Below are positions 43,711-53,437 of a stretch of DNA of 64,000 nt, in pieces; the first letter of the stretch is position 1, and each line of letters opens with the position of its first letter. The DNA comes from Moraxella ovis (GTDB lineage: Bacteria; Pseudomonadota; Gammaproteobacteria; Pseudomonadales; Moraxellaceae), in assembly GCF_900453105.1 (NCBI RefSeq), contig NZ_UGPW01000001.1, positions 930,001 to 994,000 on the forward strand, written 5' to 3'. The position numbers were made by a program, and so were the translations under genes. Below the pieces are notes generated by a model. The model was not told the DNA's origin and did not search any database. It saw nothing but the letters and a program-made list of their open reading frames with translations.

Positions 43711-45201
43711 ATGAATTTTGAAAATATCAAGCAAGCATGGTTTTCGAATGTGCGAGGCGATGTGTTATCTGGCTTGGTGGTGGCGCTTGCACTCATTCCA
43801 GAGGCGATCGCCTTTTCGATTATTGCAGGCGCTGATCCTAAAGTTGGGCTTTATGCGTCGTTTTGTATTGCGGTGGTGATTAGTTTTGTCGGTGGTCGTC
43901 CTGCCATGATATCGGCAGCGACGGGCGCGATGGCACTTGTCATGGCAAGTCTCGTGCGATATCATGGTTTGCAATATTTATTGGCAGCGACATTACTAAC
44001 CGGTGTGATTCAGCTTGTTGCGGGATTTTTTAAGGTGGGATATTTGATGAAGTTCGTCGCCCGAGCTGTGGTGGTGGGCTTTGTGAATGCTTTGGCGATT
44101 TTGATTTTTATGGCGCAGTTGCCTGAGTTTGTGAATGTCACTTGGCATACTTATGCGCTTGTCGCAGCAGGCCTTGGTATTATTTATCTGTTCCCATACC
44201 TACCTAAGATTGGCAAGATTATCCCATCACCTCTGGTAACGATCGTGACTTTGACGGCTGTTACGGCAATATTGGGTATTGATGTGCGAACAGTTGGTGA
44301 CATGGGCGCACTGCCTGATACATTGCCTGTGTTTTTGCTGCCTGACATTCCATTGAATCTTGAGACGCTTTTGATTATCTTACCTTATTCTGTGAGTCTG
44401 GCGGCGGTGGGCTTGCTTGAGTCTTTGATGACAGCGACCATCGTTGATGAGATGACTGAGATGGACAGTGATAAGAATCGCGAAAGCAAAGGTCAGGGCA
44501 TCGCGAATATTGTCAGTGGTCTGTTTGGTGGTATGGCGGGCTGTGCGATGATTGGGCAGTCGGTGATTAATGTTAAATCAGGCGGTCGCACGCGCCTATC
44601 GACATTCTTGGCGGGTATGATTCTACTGATTATGGTGGTGTTTTTGAGTGATTTGATTTCAATCATCCCCATGCCTGCGCTTGTCGCTGTGATGATTATG
44701 GTGTCGATCGGTACGTTTAACTGGCAATCCATCAAGGAGCTAAAGACGCATCCGCTTGGATTTAATGTGGTGATGCTGGCAACAGTTGCGATCGTTGTAT
44801 ATACGCATAATTTGGCGCTGGGTGTGGGCGCTGGTGTGCTGCTGTCTGCATTGTTTTTTGCCAATAAGATTGGCAGATTCATGACGGTGCAAAGCCTGCC
44901 GACAGGTCGTGATGACAGTCTGGCTTATGGCGTCCTTGGACAAGTGTTTTTTGCGTCTGCGGATCGCTTTATGGATCAATTTGAATTCCGCCCGCAAGTT
45001 AGGTCAGTCAGCATTGATGTCAGTCATGCGCACTTTTGGGACGTGACGGCGATATCAGCACTTGATAAAGTGGTGTTAAAATATCGTAAAATGGGTGCAG
45101 ATGTGGAAGTATTCGGGCTAAATGAAGCCAGTCAGACGCTGGTTGATAAATTTGGTCAGCATGATAAGACCGAAGATGTGGATGTGATCTTTAAGCACTA
45201 A
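43711..45201 (+). CDS. SulP-family anion transporter with STAS domain
   Basis: A 496-residue SLC26/SulP transporter; bacterial members move sulfate, bicarbonate or dicarboxylates. The N-terminal [20 protein letters not shown] is the family signature, followed by about ten further helices. The C-terminal STAS domain (residues about 415-496) includes [20 protein letters not shown]. Substrate cannot be assigned: sulfate is possible given the CysB-like regulator 12 kb away, but bicarbonate (BicA-type) is equally compatible. The ATG at 43711 is chosen over an in-frame TTG at 43705. Confidence 0.9.
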   Translation: MNFENIKQAWFSNVRGDVLSGLVVALALIPEAIAFSIIAGADPKVGLYASFCIAVVISFVGGRPAMISAATGAMALVMASLVRYHGLQYLLAATLLTGVIQLVAGFFKVGYLMKFVARAVVVGFVNALAILIFMAQLPEFVNVTWHTYALVAAGLGIIYLFPYLPKIGKIIPSPLVTIVTLTAVTAILGIDVRTVGDMGALPDTLPVFLLPDIPLNLETLLIILPYSVSLAAVGLLESLMTATIVDEMTEMDSDKNRESKGQGIANIVSGLFGGMAGCAMIGQSVINVKSGGRTRLSTFLAGMILLIMVVFLSDLISIIPMPALVAVMIMVSIGTFNWQSIKELKTHPLGFNVVMLATVAIVVYTHNLALGVGAGVLLSALFFANKIGRFMTVQSLPTGRDDSLAYGVLGQVFFASADRFMDQFEFRPQVRSVSIDVSHAHFWDVTAISALDKVVLKYRKMGADVEVFGLNEASQTLVDKFGQHDKTEDVDVIFKH

Positions 45202-45215
45202 GCATCTAATTATTT

Positions 45216-45239
45216 AAAACCATCCAGTCGGATGGTTTT
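45216..45239. terminator. Bidirectional terminator, SulP gene/PLD-family pseudogene
   Basis: Perfect 10-base arms AAAACCATCC (45216-45225) and GGATGGTTTT (45230-45239) with a 4-base loop, between convergent genes. Confidence 0.88.
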
Positions 45240-45243
45240 TTAT

Positions 45244-46811
45244 TTAGAGTAGCCATTCGATGGGCAGCCACTTTAACAGCCAGACGTCAACGCGTTTGTG
45301 CCAAGATGCGGCGGGGTCTTTATGGTATGTCGTATTCTCTTGATGCACGTCAGGGTTATCATGATCTGTGATGCTGTGCTATTGCAGGCGATGATCGGAC
45401 AGTTCTAGATGATATGTGGTATGGTGTAGGTTGTTTAAGATGTGTTCATCAGCAGCCTGCGCCATCTCTGGACTGTCGATGATGATATTCATCTCGGTAT
45501 TATGGATGGCGGAACGTGGGTCTAGATCGTACGAACCCACGAACATATATCGACCATCAACGGTAAAGTCTTGGCATGAAGGCTTGAGCCACTACCGCCA
45601 CGATAGACACTTGCCAGATCTTGTTTTTTCTTTTGGGTGATGGGTGCGGCATCGGGCTTTAATTCAAATAACTTGATACCTGCCTTTAGTAGTGGTTTTC
45701 GGTATTTGGCATAGCAACTATGCACAGAGGCGACATCATTCGCCGCCAGTGAATTGGTGAGAATATGAATGGATGTGCCTGATTTTGCGATATCGACAAG
45801 CAGCTTTTGACCGTATTTGGTCGGGACGAAATATGGCGAGACGATGTTTAAGCCATGCTTGGCTTTTTCAAAGTAATCGACGATCTTGACGGTGACGGTG
45901 TCATCTCGGCATTCTTGGCTTCGGATGGGGTTGTCACTAATTAGGGTGACTTTCACCCATTGAAACTTCACTTCACTTAATGACAGCTTATGTACATAGT
46001 CTGACTGCTGGACTTGCTTGATGTAGATCTGCGTGGCGTCATTTTCTGAGGGTGAGACCTGAATGGCAGTAGGCTTAGTTGATGATGGAATGATGGTGCT
46101 GGCAGGATAAACGATATCGCTTGTCCAATACTGATCAAAATCATCATTAAGCGCATTCATCACATCGCCAATCACCGCCACATCCATATCAGCGAACATA
46201 ATGCCATCACCTGCGCCAAAATATTCATCGCCGATATTACGACCTCCGATGATGCTCACAACGCTGTCTGCAGTGAATGATTTATTATGCATGCGGTAAT
46301 TGAGCCGCTTAAAGTCGCTTAGAAATCCAAGCAATCGAAACTGTCGCTGCATGAAGGGATTGAATAATCGAACCTCGATGTTAGGATGTCTATCAAGCGT
46401 TAATAGGATCTCATCCATGCCCGCCATCATATTATCATCTAATAGAATGCGCACCCTCACACCGCGTTCGGCCGCTGCATAGAGGCGATGAATCATGAGC
46501 CTGCCGGATATGTCATTTTTCCAGATATAATAACGAATATCCAGCGAATATTCGGCAGCTTCCACCAATGAGATGCGGGCGGCAAAGGCATCCTGACCAC
46601 TGCCAAATCCATAGATGCCCGTCAGATTGGGATTTTGAGCGTTGGCTTTTAGAATATGGCTGCTAAGCACGCCATCTGGATTCGGCGGTAGGGTGTGTGT
46701 CTGTGTACGGGCTTGCAATGGGCTTGGCAATCTCCGATAACTAAAAGCAGCAAGCAATAATAAGCAGAATGCAATAAACAGCACGCCGCATAATAGATAG
46801 GTAATGATCAT
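45244..46811 (-). pseudogene. Broken phospholipase D-family (cardiolipin synthase-like) gene
   Basis: From ATG 46811 the frame gives a signal-anchor, then the first HKD motif (HNKSFTAD) and most of the second PLD domain. It then loses frame inside the second HKD motif at about 45564-45570 (HAKT, then a one-base loss in a T run). In the next frame the sequence resumes as FTVDGRYMFVGSYDLDPRSA. That frame meets an in-frame TAG at 45379-45381 and continues as HSITDHDNPDV to the typical family end LLKWLPIEWLL at 45244. One frameshift and one nonsense mutation therefore disrupt a gene of about 520 codons. The truncated 429-residue product would lack the catalytic Asp of the second motif and be inactive. 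Confidence 0.88.
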
Positions 46812-46970
46812 GATGGTCCACCGAAAGGTTACCAGGATTATAAAATAATCGCAAATTTTTTAAAAGTGAATTTAAGATGCATACACCAAAATACGCCAAA
46901 TAAATCCTTGGTATGTGCTCTATGTAACGCTTATGTTGATTTTAAGCAACTTTTGGTTTTTTACTTGATT

Positions 46971-46998
46971 TTGTCATACCAAACCCTTATATTACAAT
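46971..46998 (+). promoter_or_regulatory. sodA promoter
   Basis: TTGTCA (46971-46976), a 16-base spacer and TACAAT (46993-46998) give a start near 47005. An AAGGAA ribosome site lies at 47042-47047, well spaced from the ATG at 47055. No obvious Fur or SoxS site was recognised. Confidence 0.65.
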
Positions 46999-47054
46999 GA
47001 ACAGTTAAATGCTGTTGTAACATCATTCATCATTAATTTATAAGGAATACCGTT

Positions 47055-47669
47055 ATGGCATTTGTATTACCAGAATTAGGCTATGCATACGACGCACTAG
47101 AGCCACATTTCGATAAAGAAACCATGGAAATCCACCACAGCAAACACCATCAAGCTTATGTAAATAACACCAATGCTGTGCTAGAAGGCACTGAGTGGGC
47201 GGATAAATCTGCTGAAGAAGTAATCGCAAATCTTAACAGGATTCCTGCTGATAAGCAAACCGCAGTTCGCAACAACGCAGGTGGTCATGCGAACCACAGC
47301 CTATTTTGGACCATCCTAAAAACTGGCACAGAGCTTGGCGGTTCACTAAAAGAAGCCATCGAGCGTGATTTTGGTTCTGTGGATGCGTTCAAAGAAGAAT
47401 TCGAAAAAGCAGCGCAAACTCGCTTCGGTTCAGGTTGGGCATGGTTGGTTAAGCGGGGTGATAAGCTGGCTGTTGTCTCTACTGCTAACCAAGATAGTCC
47501 ATTGATGGGCAAATCAGTAGCAGGCTGCGAAGGTCAACCGATCATCGTTCTTGACGTTTGGGAGCATGCTTACTACCTAAAATACCAAAACAAACGCCCA
47601 GACTACATTAAGGCATTCTGGAACGTGGTAAACTGGGATGAAGCACAAAAACGCTTTGACGCGCTATAA
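47055..47669 (+). CDS. sodA: Manganese superoxide dismutase
   Basis: Cytoplasmic enzyme converting superoxide to hydrogen peroxide and oxygen. The 204-residue protein shows the four metal ligands: His in [13 protein letters not shown], His in [10 protein letters not shown], and Asp and His in [19 protein letters not shown]. The GGHANH form and the glutamine in [10 protein letters not shown] point to the manganese type rather than iron, though cambialistic enzymes exist. It has its own promoter and terminator. A single SOD gene is seen in the window. Confidence 0.93.
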   Translation: MAFVLPELGYAYDALEPHFDKETMEIHHSKHHQAYVNNTNAVLEGTEWADKSAEEVIANLNRIPADKQTAVRNNAGGHANHSLFWTILKTGTELGGSLKEAIERDFGSVDAFKEEFEKAAQTRFGSGWAWLVKRGDKLAVVSTANQDSPLMGKSVAGCEGQPIIVLDVWEHAYYLKYQNKRPDYIKAFWNVVNWDEAQKRFDAL

Positions 47670-47690
47670 TCATTAAGTTGATTCCAAATA

Positions 47691-47719
47691 AAAAACGGCT
47701 AGTAAATCTGGCCGTTTTT
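47691..47719. terminator. Bidirectional terminator, sodA/mnmC
   Basis: AAAAACGGC (47691-47699) pairs with GCCGTTTTT (47711-47719), followed by further T residues, between convergent genes. Confidence 0.85.
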
Positions 47720-47735
47720 TTTTGTATTTGACGAA

Positions 47736-49631
47736 TTATTCATTGTCCGATAAAGGGGTTTGAAGTCGTGGACGATTTGGGCTGATTTTATTCAGCAGGA
47801 TTTCACTGATGGGCAGAACTTCATCACAGATCATGCCTGCGATCATCTCGCCGCATAGTGGCGCAAAGGTAAAACCCTTTGATCCCATGCCATACATCGC
47901 ATAGATGTTACCTTCAACCTGTCCGATGATGGGGTGGTAGTCAGGTGTTTGCGCGCGAATACTGGCACGCCCAGATAGGCGATCAGGTGATAGATTTAGA
48001 TGCTTAGAAATCGTTGGCAGTCCTTGGGAGAATTTATCAATATTAAATTGGTGTTCTTCATTATTAACGTCCGTGTCTGTACAATTACGCACAAAGCTGG
48101 CGCCCATCAAGAAATAATTCTCATCATCATTGAATTTGGCACAGTAGCCATCGTATTTGATCGGCTGATTTGGCAGCTTGGAGTTAGTATCATCATCAAT
48201 GGCTAGCCATGAGACTTGACCGCGAATTTTACGTGGGTTAAACAGCTTATCGTGCAGTAGATGGCTCTCATAACCTGATGCGATGATGACGCCATCGGCA
48301 GAATGAGTATTGTCGCCTGCGTTCAATATCACACCACTATCGGCATCAGCTATCTTTGTGATTATTTCTTGTTTAAATGAGATGAGCGGATGGGATAGGA
48401 TGGCTGTAGCAAGGTTCTTGGGGTGGATGAGACCTGCCTTTGGCACGAGGGTGTGGATGTTCTGATTTGGATAGACTGATGTGATCTCATGGATGAGTTC
48501 ATCAGGATAAGGGCTGATCAGCGCTTGTAGTTTGTCCGTGCTTTTTTGGGTGGGTAATAAAAAATCCATCACGCCCGACTGCACGAAGACATCGCCATGT
48601 TTATTTAATGCTTGATAAAACCGCTCGGCATATAAGAATGAAACGGTGGATAGATGATCCTTTGCGTGTTCGATGAGTGACAGCTTGGGGGCGAACAGCG
48701 CTCTGGGATTTGCCGATGCACCTGTTGGTGGTGTGTTCTTATCAAAAATAGTCACCTGAATACCGCGTCTGGCAAGTGCCAAAGCAGCACACAGCCCTGA
48801 TACACCTGCGCCAATGATGGCGATGTGATTGGGAATTTGCTTAGGTTTATCGTCTTGACAGGATAATCTGCCTGTCAGCATTTCGCGCTTACGACCAAAT
48901 CCTTGGCGCTTAGTCATCTCAAAGCCGGCAGCTTGCAGCCCACGTCTGACAAAGCCTGCCGCGGTGAATGTCGCGAGCGTCGCACCTGAATTAGACAGCT
49001 GACTGATGGCGCTAAACAGCTCATCTGACCATAGGTCACTATTCTTGCTGGGAGCAAAGCCATCTAAGAACCACGCATCAACCATCAAGGTAGGCTTATT
49101 CTGTACACATCGAGATTGAATTAAGTGATCAAAGCTCTCTTGGGCATCACCTAGCCACAGATCAAGAGTAATGTCATCTTGAATGTGAATGCGATGACAG
49201 CCTGGCAGGAGTAGCGGGTATTGATGGATGAACCGATCAATGAAGTGTTGAATTTGTTTATCATCTTGCCATGCTGAAAGAGCGGTGCGTAGATCATCTT
49301 GGCTTAGGGGGAACTTTTCGGTACTAATGAAATGCAGTCTGGCACTGGCATTTAGTTGTTGATTTTGTTTTAAGGTTGTCCAGAATTTGCACAATGCCAA
49401 GAAGTTTAGCCCTGTGCCAAATCCGGTCTCGGCGACGACAAAGGTCTGTCTGTCGCCAAGGTTGGCCAGTCTATCGGTAAGGTCATTGCCTTCGATGAAT
49501 ACATAATGACTTTCGTGTATTCCACCTGCATGCGAAAAATACACGTCATCAAATGCGTGCGAGACTGGCACGGTGTTGCCCAGATGGTCGGTTTGCCATG
49601 TGATGTCGGCAACACTCAGCGTGTTAGTCAT
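47736..49631 (-). CDS. mnmC: Bifunctional tRNA wobble-uridine modification enzyme MnmC
   Basis: Completes mnm5(s2)U at tRNA position 34: the FAD domain removes the carboxymethyl group and the methyltransferase domain adds the final methyl. From ATG 49631 the protein has 631 residues (E. coli 668). The N-terminal MnmD half includes VAETGFGTGLNFLALCKFW and DAWFLDGFAPSKNSDLWS. The C-terminal oxidoreductase starts at IAIIGAGVSGLCAALALARRG and ends with GMGSKGFTFAPLCGE. The frame extended to 49745 runs through yciI and is rejected. The start lies 8 bases inside the end of yciI, so the genes are coupled. Confidence 0.94.
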   Translation of the reverse strand: MTNTLSVADITWQTDHLGNTVPVSHAFDDVYFSHAGGIHESHYVFIEGNDLTDRLANLGDRQTFVVAETGFGTGLNFLALCKFWTTLKQNQQLNASARLHFISTEKFPLSQDDLRTALSAWQDDKQIQHFIDRFIHQYPLLLPGCHRIHIQDDITLDLWLGDAQESFDHLIQSRCVQNKPTLMVDAWFLDGFAPSKNSDLWSDELFSAISQLSNSGATLATFTAAGFVRRGLQAAGFEMTKRQGFGRKREMLTGRLSCQDDKPKQIPNHIAIIGAGVSGLCAALALARRGIQVTIFDKNTPPTGASANPRALFAPKLSLIEHAKDHLSTVSFLYAERFYQALNKHGDVFVQSGVMDFLLPTQKSTDKLQALISPYPDELIHEITSVYPNQNIHTLVPKAGLIHPKNLATAILSHPLISFKQEIITKIADADSGVILNAGDNTHSADGVIIASGYESHLLHDKLFNPRKIRGQVSWLAIDDDTNSKLPNQPIKYDGYCAKFNDDENYFLMGASFVRNCTDTDVNNEEHQFNIDKFSQGLPTISKHLNLSPDRLSGRASIRAQTPDYHPIIGQVEGNIYAMYGMGSKGFTFAPLCGEMIAGMICDEVLPISEILLNKISPNRPRLQTPLSDNE

Positions 49632-49929
49632 TGCTGTCTTTGGGTAGTGCTTGGATGAAAGGCTTAACATCGACGTGGCTGTAAACGCCACTGTGTAGGT
49701 ATGGTTCATCGCCCGCCCATGTGCGCGCTTGTTCGATGTCGTCAAAATGCGCGATGATCAGGCTGCCACTCATGGCGGGTTCGCCGTGATTGATGGGTGT
49801 AGGACCTGCGATAACGAGGCGGTTCTGAGCGTGCAGGGCGGTCAGTCGCTCTAAGTGAGCAGGGCGAATCTCGGCACGCTTGGCGGTGCTGTCGGCGACG
49901 TCATGACCGATGATGGCGAATAATGGCAT
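49624..49929 (-). CDS. yciI: YciI-family protein
   Basis: A 101-residue ferredoxin-like alpha/beta-fold protein of the YciI/DUF1330-like family, with ALHAQNRLVIAGPTP and SGSLIIAHFDDIEQARTW, and the conserved His in RPAHLERL and Asp in AGDEPYL. The biochemical role is not established. The gene lies between yciB and mnmC on the minus strand and overlaps mnmC by 8 bases. yciB-yciI association is seen in other gammaproteobacteria, including E. coli, where they are near yciA. Confidence 0.85.
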   Translation of the reverse strand: MPLFAIIGHDVADSTAKRAEIRPAHLERLTALHAQNRLVIAGPTPINHGEPAMSGSLIIAHFDDIEQARTWAGDEPYLHSGVYSHVDVKPFIQALPKDSND

Positions 49930-49968
49930 GGTGTATTCCTTGTGTGATGGATATTGTGATAAAAGTTA

Positions 49969-50592
49969 TTATTTAGTAGGTGTTTCTTCAAGTTTAAAAT
50001 GCTTACGCAGCACGACAAACATGCCCACCATAAAGCTCATCATGACAATAATATCACCAAAAGCGGTAAATTCACCCCAGTATTCGCCGTTCATGAATAC
50101 AAAGGCAAAAAAGGCGTGTAGGCTTGCCATAAGCGTGAATAGCCCAACCCATGCCCAGTTCAATTTCATCCAGCCCTGAACGGTTAAATTTAATACAGGG
50201 TCTAGCAGCTTACGAATGATTGGCTGGCGTGCTTTATTAAATAATGGCGAGATGGCAAGACCTAGAGCGAAGGCAAGATTAATCAATATCGCCTTTAAGC
50301 GGATGTAATAATCATCACTGAGCGCAAGGGTTAGTCCGCCAAAGACAACAGTCATCAGCAGAACGAACCATTGTTGTTTTTCTAGGCGGAATTTTTGACT
50401 AAAAAACAAATAACCATAAATGATAGTCGTCCCAAGTATGAGCCCAAGTGTACCTACCAAGATGTGATTATTATCCACACCGCCAGACAGCCCAAAGATT
50501 GACAACAGGGGGTGGTTGGCGTCTGTCTTATCCGTGTTCTTATAAAGAATATAAAAGATGATGAGCGGTAGGAAGTCGAGTAGGGATTTCAT
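49969..50592 (-). CDS. yciB: YciB/IspZ-family inner-membrane protein
   Basis: A 207-residue protein with about five to six membrane helices, linked in E. coli and Shigella to cell-envelope integrity and septation. The start KSLLDFLPLIIFYILYKNTD and the C-terminal NWAWVGLFTLMASLHAFFAF and FGDIIVMMSFMVGMFV match the family, including its conserved NxxW-type segment. It is the first gene of the yciB-yciI-mnmC unit. Upstream (50593-50699) is the 3' flank of lon, also on the minus strand. Confidence 0.88.
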   Translation of the reverse strand: MKSLLDFLPLIIFYILYKNTDKTDANHPLLSIFGLSGGVDNNHILVGTLGLILGTTIIYGYLFFSQKFRLEKQQWFVLLMTVVFGGLTLALSDDYYIRLKAILINLAFALGLAISPLFNKARQPIIRKLLDPVLNLTVQGWMKLNWAWVGLFTLMASLHAFFAFVFMNGEYWGEFTAFGDIIVMMSFMVGMFVVLRKHFKLEETPTK

Positions 50593-50699
50593 GAGTTTGG
50601 CTGTTTTATTTAAACGTCATATTTTACATGGTTTTGGCCGAAAAATCAGCCTTTAGTTGCTGGTTTCGCCGTAATTAAACCATCGAATCTAAAATAACA

Positions 50700-50726
50700 A
50701 ATAAGCCCAAATCAATTAGGCTTATT
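50700..50726 (-). terminator. Terminator after lon
   Basis: AATAAGCC (50700-50707) pairs with GGCTTATT (50719-50726) just downstream of the lon stop on the minus strand. Confidence 0.65.
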
Positions 50727-50735
50727 TATCGTTCA

Positions 50736-53165
50736 TTAGCTTCTTAGTGTCTTATCGTTCGCATCAACGACCACACTCGGCTTTAAAGGCATGAGCGGGG
50801 CGACTAGGGCTGCTTTTAGGACTTCGTCAATGGTCTCAACCGCTTGAATGGTCAAGCCTTCTTTGACGTTGTCAGGAATGTCAGCAAGGTCAGGTTCGTT
50901 GGACTTGGGGATAAGCACGTGATTGATACCGCCACGATGTGCGGCAAGCAGTTTTTCTTTTAGACCGCCAATTTTAAGCACCTTACCACGCAAGGTAACC
51001 TCGCCCGTCATGGCGATGTCGGCACGAATGGCAATGCCTGTAAAGGCGGACACCAAAGCGGTGGTCAGAGCAATACCTGCGGACGGACCGTCTTTGGGTG
51101 TGGCACCTTCGGGCATATGCACATGAATGTCGGTGTCTTTGAATTTGTCATAGCTGATGCCAAAGCGTTCGCCCCCAGCTCGCACCACGCTCATGGCGGC
51201 ACGGATAGACTCTTTCATGACATCACCAAGCGACCCTGTAAAGACAAGCTCGCCCTTGCCTTGCATGGTGGCGGTCTCAATGGTCAGTAGCTCACCACCC
51301 ACCGAAGTCCACGCAAGTCCTGTAATCCGCCCGATTTCAGGTTCTTTTTCGGCAAGTCCAAAGTCAAAGGGTTTAACGCCTAGGTAGTCAGCGATGTTAT
51401 CGTCCGTTACCGATAACGGCTCAATTTTCGTGCCCTTTTTGGGTTTAATGCCATAAGTCTCAACTTGTGAACGCACCGCTTTACGGCTGATTTTGTTAAT
51501 CTCACGCTCCAAGTTTCGCACGCCTGCTTCACGAGTGTAATGGCGGATAATGCTAAGAATGGCATCATCGGTAATGTCTAGCTCATCTTTGCCAAGTCCG
51601 TTTTGTTCTAGGGCTTTGGGAGTGAGATAGTTGTGAGCGATGTTCATTTTTTCGTCTTCGGTGTACCCAGGCAGACGAATGACTTCCATGCGGTCAAGCA
51701 AGGCTGGCGGTATGTTCATGCTGTTGGCAGTACAGATAAACATGACCTCGGACAAATCCAAATCTAAGTCAAGATAATGGTCATTAAAGCTGTTGTTTTG
51801 CGATGGGTCAAGCACTTCTAGTAAGGCAGACGCAGGGTCGCCACGATAATCCTGTGCCATTTTGTCGATTTCATCGAGCAAAAACAGCGGATTTTTGACT
51901 TCTACTTTTGCCAAAGACTGCACGATTTTGCCGGGCATGGCTCCGATATAGGTGCGTCTATGCCCACGAATCTCAGCTTCATCACGCACACCGCCCAACG
52001 CCATACGCACAAACTTACGCCCTGTGGCACGAGCGATACTCTCGCCTAAGGACGTTTTACCAACCCCTGGGGGACCTACTAGGCACAGGATAGGGCCTCG
52101 CAGTTTTTTGACACGAGATTGCACCGCTAGGTACTCAACAATGCGGTCTTTGACATCGTCTAGCCCATAGTGGTCTTTGTCAAGGGTTTCTTTGGCTTTA
52201 TTTAGGTCAATTGATACCTTGCTTGCTTTTTTCCATGGGGTGTCAAGTATCCACTCCACATAGCCACGCACCACAGACGCCTCCGATGAGCTTGGGGGCA
52301 TTTGCTTTAACTTTTTAAATTCGGTTTCTGCTTTTTTACGGACATCATCAGGTAGGTCGGCTTCTTTTAGGCGTTTTTCAAGTTCGCCGTCTTCTTCGTC
52401 GGCGCCATCATTTAGGTCAGAAAGCTCATTTTTGATGGCTTTCATTTTTTCGTTCAAGAAGTACTCGCGCTGATTATTTTCCATCTGTTTGCGTACAGTG
52501 TCTTGAAGCTCGTGCTCTAAGGTGCGCTCTGCTTTATTACTGGTGAAATATTCAGTCAGCGCGGTGTAGTACGCCATCATATCATCGCGCTCTAGGATAT
52601 TTTGTTTGTCTTCGAGCTTCATGGAGATACGTGTGGCGATAAAATAAATCAGCTCAAGCAAATCATCAATGCGACTGGCAACACGAATAATCTCACGCGC
52701 ATTAAGCAATGAGGTCTCAGCATAATCGGCAAAGAAATCAAGCAATACAGCACGATGCGCATCGCTCTCGTCATCACTCATCGGGCTCTTAACAGGCGCT
52801 TCATGGAAGCGAGCGATGAGTGTATCGGCATCAATGTCGTCGATTTTGGCGCGGTATAGACCTTCAATGAGAACTTTTAGGCAGCCATCATCATTGTCGT
52901 GTGGCATGGTGCTAATCACACGGCAAACTGTGCCGTACTCGTACAAGTTATCAATGTCGATCTCTTCGCTCAGAGAGTCTTTTTGAGAGACGACAAAAAT
53001 CTTCTCGCCGTATTCATCTTGGGCGGTCTTAATGGCGGCCAGTGACTGCTCACGACCGACGAACAGGGCGATCTGCATGTGCGGATAGACCACGACATCG
53101 CGCACCGCCAATAATGGCAAAGTATTTTCGTTTTCGTTGTCAAAAGTTAGGACTTCATCAGTCAT
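50736..53165 (-). CDS. lon: ATP-dependent protease Lon
   Basis: Cytosolic AAA+ serine protease that degrades misfolded and regulatory proteins. The 809-residue chain has the LAN substrate-binding domain ([20 protein letters not shown]), Walker A GPPGVGKT at residues 364-371, Walker [10 protein letters not shown], and the protease domain. The catalytic Ser-Lys dyad is S695 in DGPSAGIAL and the lysine of [14 protein letters not shown]. Size matches bacterial LonA (784 in E. coli) with a slightly longer C-terminus. An AAGGAG ribosome site lies at 53177-53172. clpX, a frequent neighbour, is not present. A heat-shock-type promoter is suggested upstream. Confidence 0.97.
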   Translation of the reverse strand: MTDEVLTFDNENENTLPLLAVRDVVVYPHMQIALFVGREQSLAAIKTAQDEYGEKIFVVSQKDSLSEEIDIDNLYEYGTVCRVISTMPHDNDDGCLKVLIEGLYRAKIDDIDADTLIARFHEAPVKSPMSDDESDAHRAVLLDFFADYAETSLLNAREIIRVASRIDDLLELIYFIATRISMKLEDKQNILERDDMMAYYTALTEYFTSNKAERTLEHELQDTVRKQMENNQREYFLNEKMKAIKNELSDLNDGADEEDGELEKRLKEADLPDDVRKKAETEFKKLKQMPPSSSEASVVRGYVEWILDTPWKKASKVSIDLNKAKETLDKDHYGLDDVKDRIVEYLAVQSRVKKLRGPILCLVGPPGVGKTSLGESIARATGRKFVRMALGGVRDEAEIRGHRRTYIGAMPGKIVQSLAKVEVKNPLFLLDEIDKMAQDYRGDPASALLEVLDPSQNNSFNDHYLDLDLDLSEVMFICTANSMNIPPALLDRMEVIRLPGYTEDEKMNIAHNYLTPKALEQNGLGKDELDITDDAILSIIRHYTREAGVRNLEREINKISRKAVRSQVETYGIKPKKGTKIEPLSVTDDNIADYLGVKPFDFGLAEKEPEIGRITGLAWTSVGGELLTIETATMQGKGELVFTGSLGDVMKESIRAAMSVVRAGGERFGISYDKFKDTDIHVHMPEGATPKDGPSAGIALTTALVSAFTGIAIRADIAMTGEVTLRGKVLKIGGLKEKLLAAHRGGINHVLIPKSNEPDLADIPDNVKEGLTIQAVETIDEVLKAALVAPLMPLKPSVVVDANDKTLRS

Positions 53166-53203
53166 GAAGTTCTCCTTAATATCGTTAGTTATCGTGCTTT
53201 GGT

Positions 53204-53232
53204 TTATGGTGGCAATATTTTAAAAATGCAAG
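53204..53232 (-). promoter_or_regulatory. Candidate sigma-32 heat-shock promoter for lon
   Basis: On the minus strand CTTGCAT (53232-53226), a 14-base spacer and CACCATAA (53211-53204) resemble the sigma-32 consensus CTTGAAA-N11-16-CCCCATNT, with mismatches in both boxes. lon is a heat-shock gene in E. coli. The rest of the gap to 53437 is AT-rich and holds a TATAAT at 53405-53410 for the antiporter gene. Confidence 0.4.
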
Positions 53233-53437
53233 TAAGTTGGTTAATTTTTACTAAAATGAAATCAAAAACTTCTCAGATTTATTGAGTCATCATGAGTGAT
53301 ATTTTTGCTATTTTGTTAGTTTTTGTAATTTGTCTAGACCAATATAATTGATAATTTATTGATTTTTATTATTTTTTAATTAATTTAAAAAATCAAAAAT
53401 CCGCTATAATTAATGACTTTTTTATTAGGAGTTAATC

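Noticed and set aside
45416..45640. Plus-strand frame antisense to the PLD-family gene
   Set aside because: The minus strand carries a recognisable, though broken, PLD-family sequence over the same bases; the antisense frame has no similarity or ribosome site.
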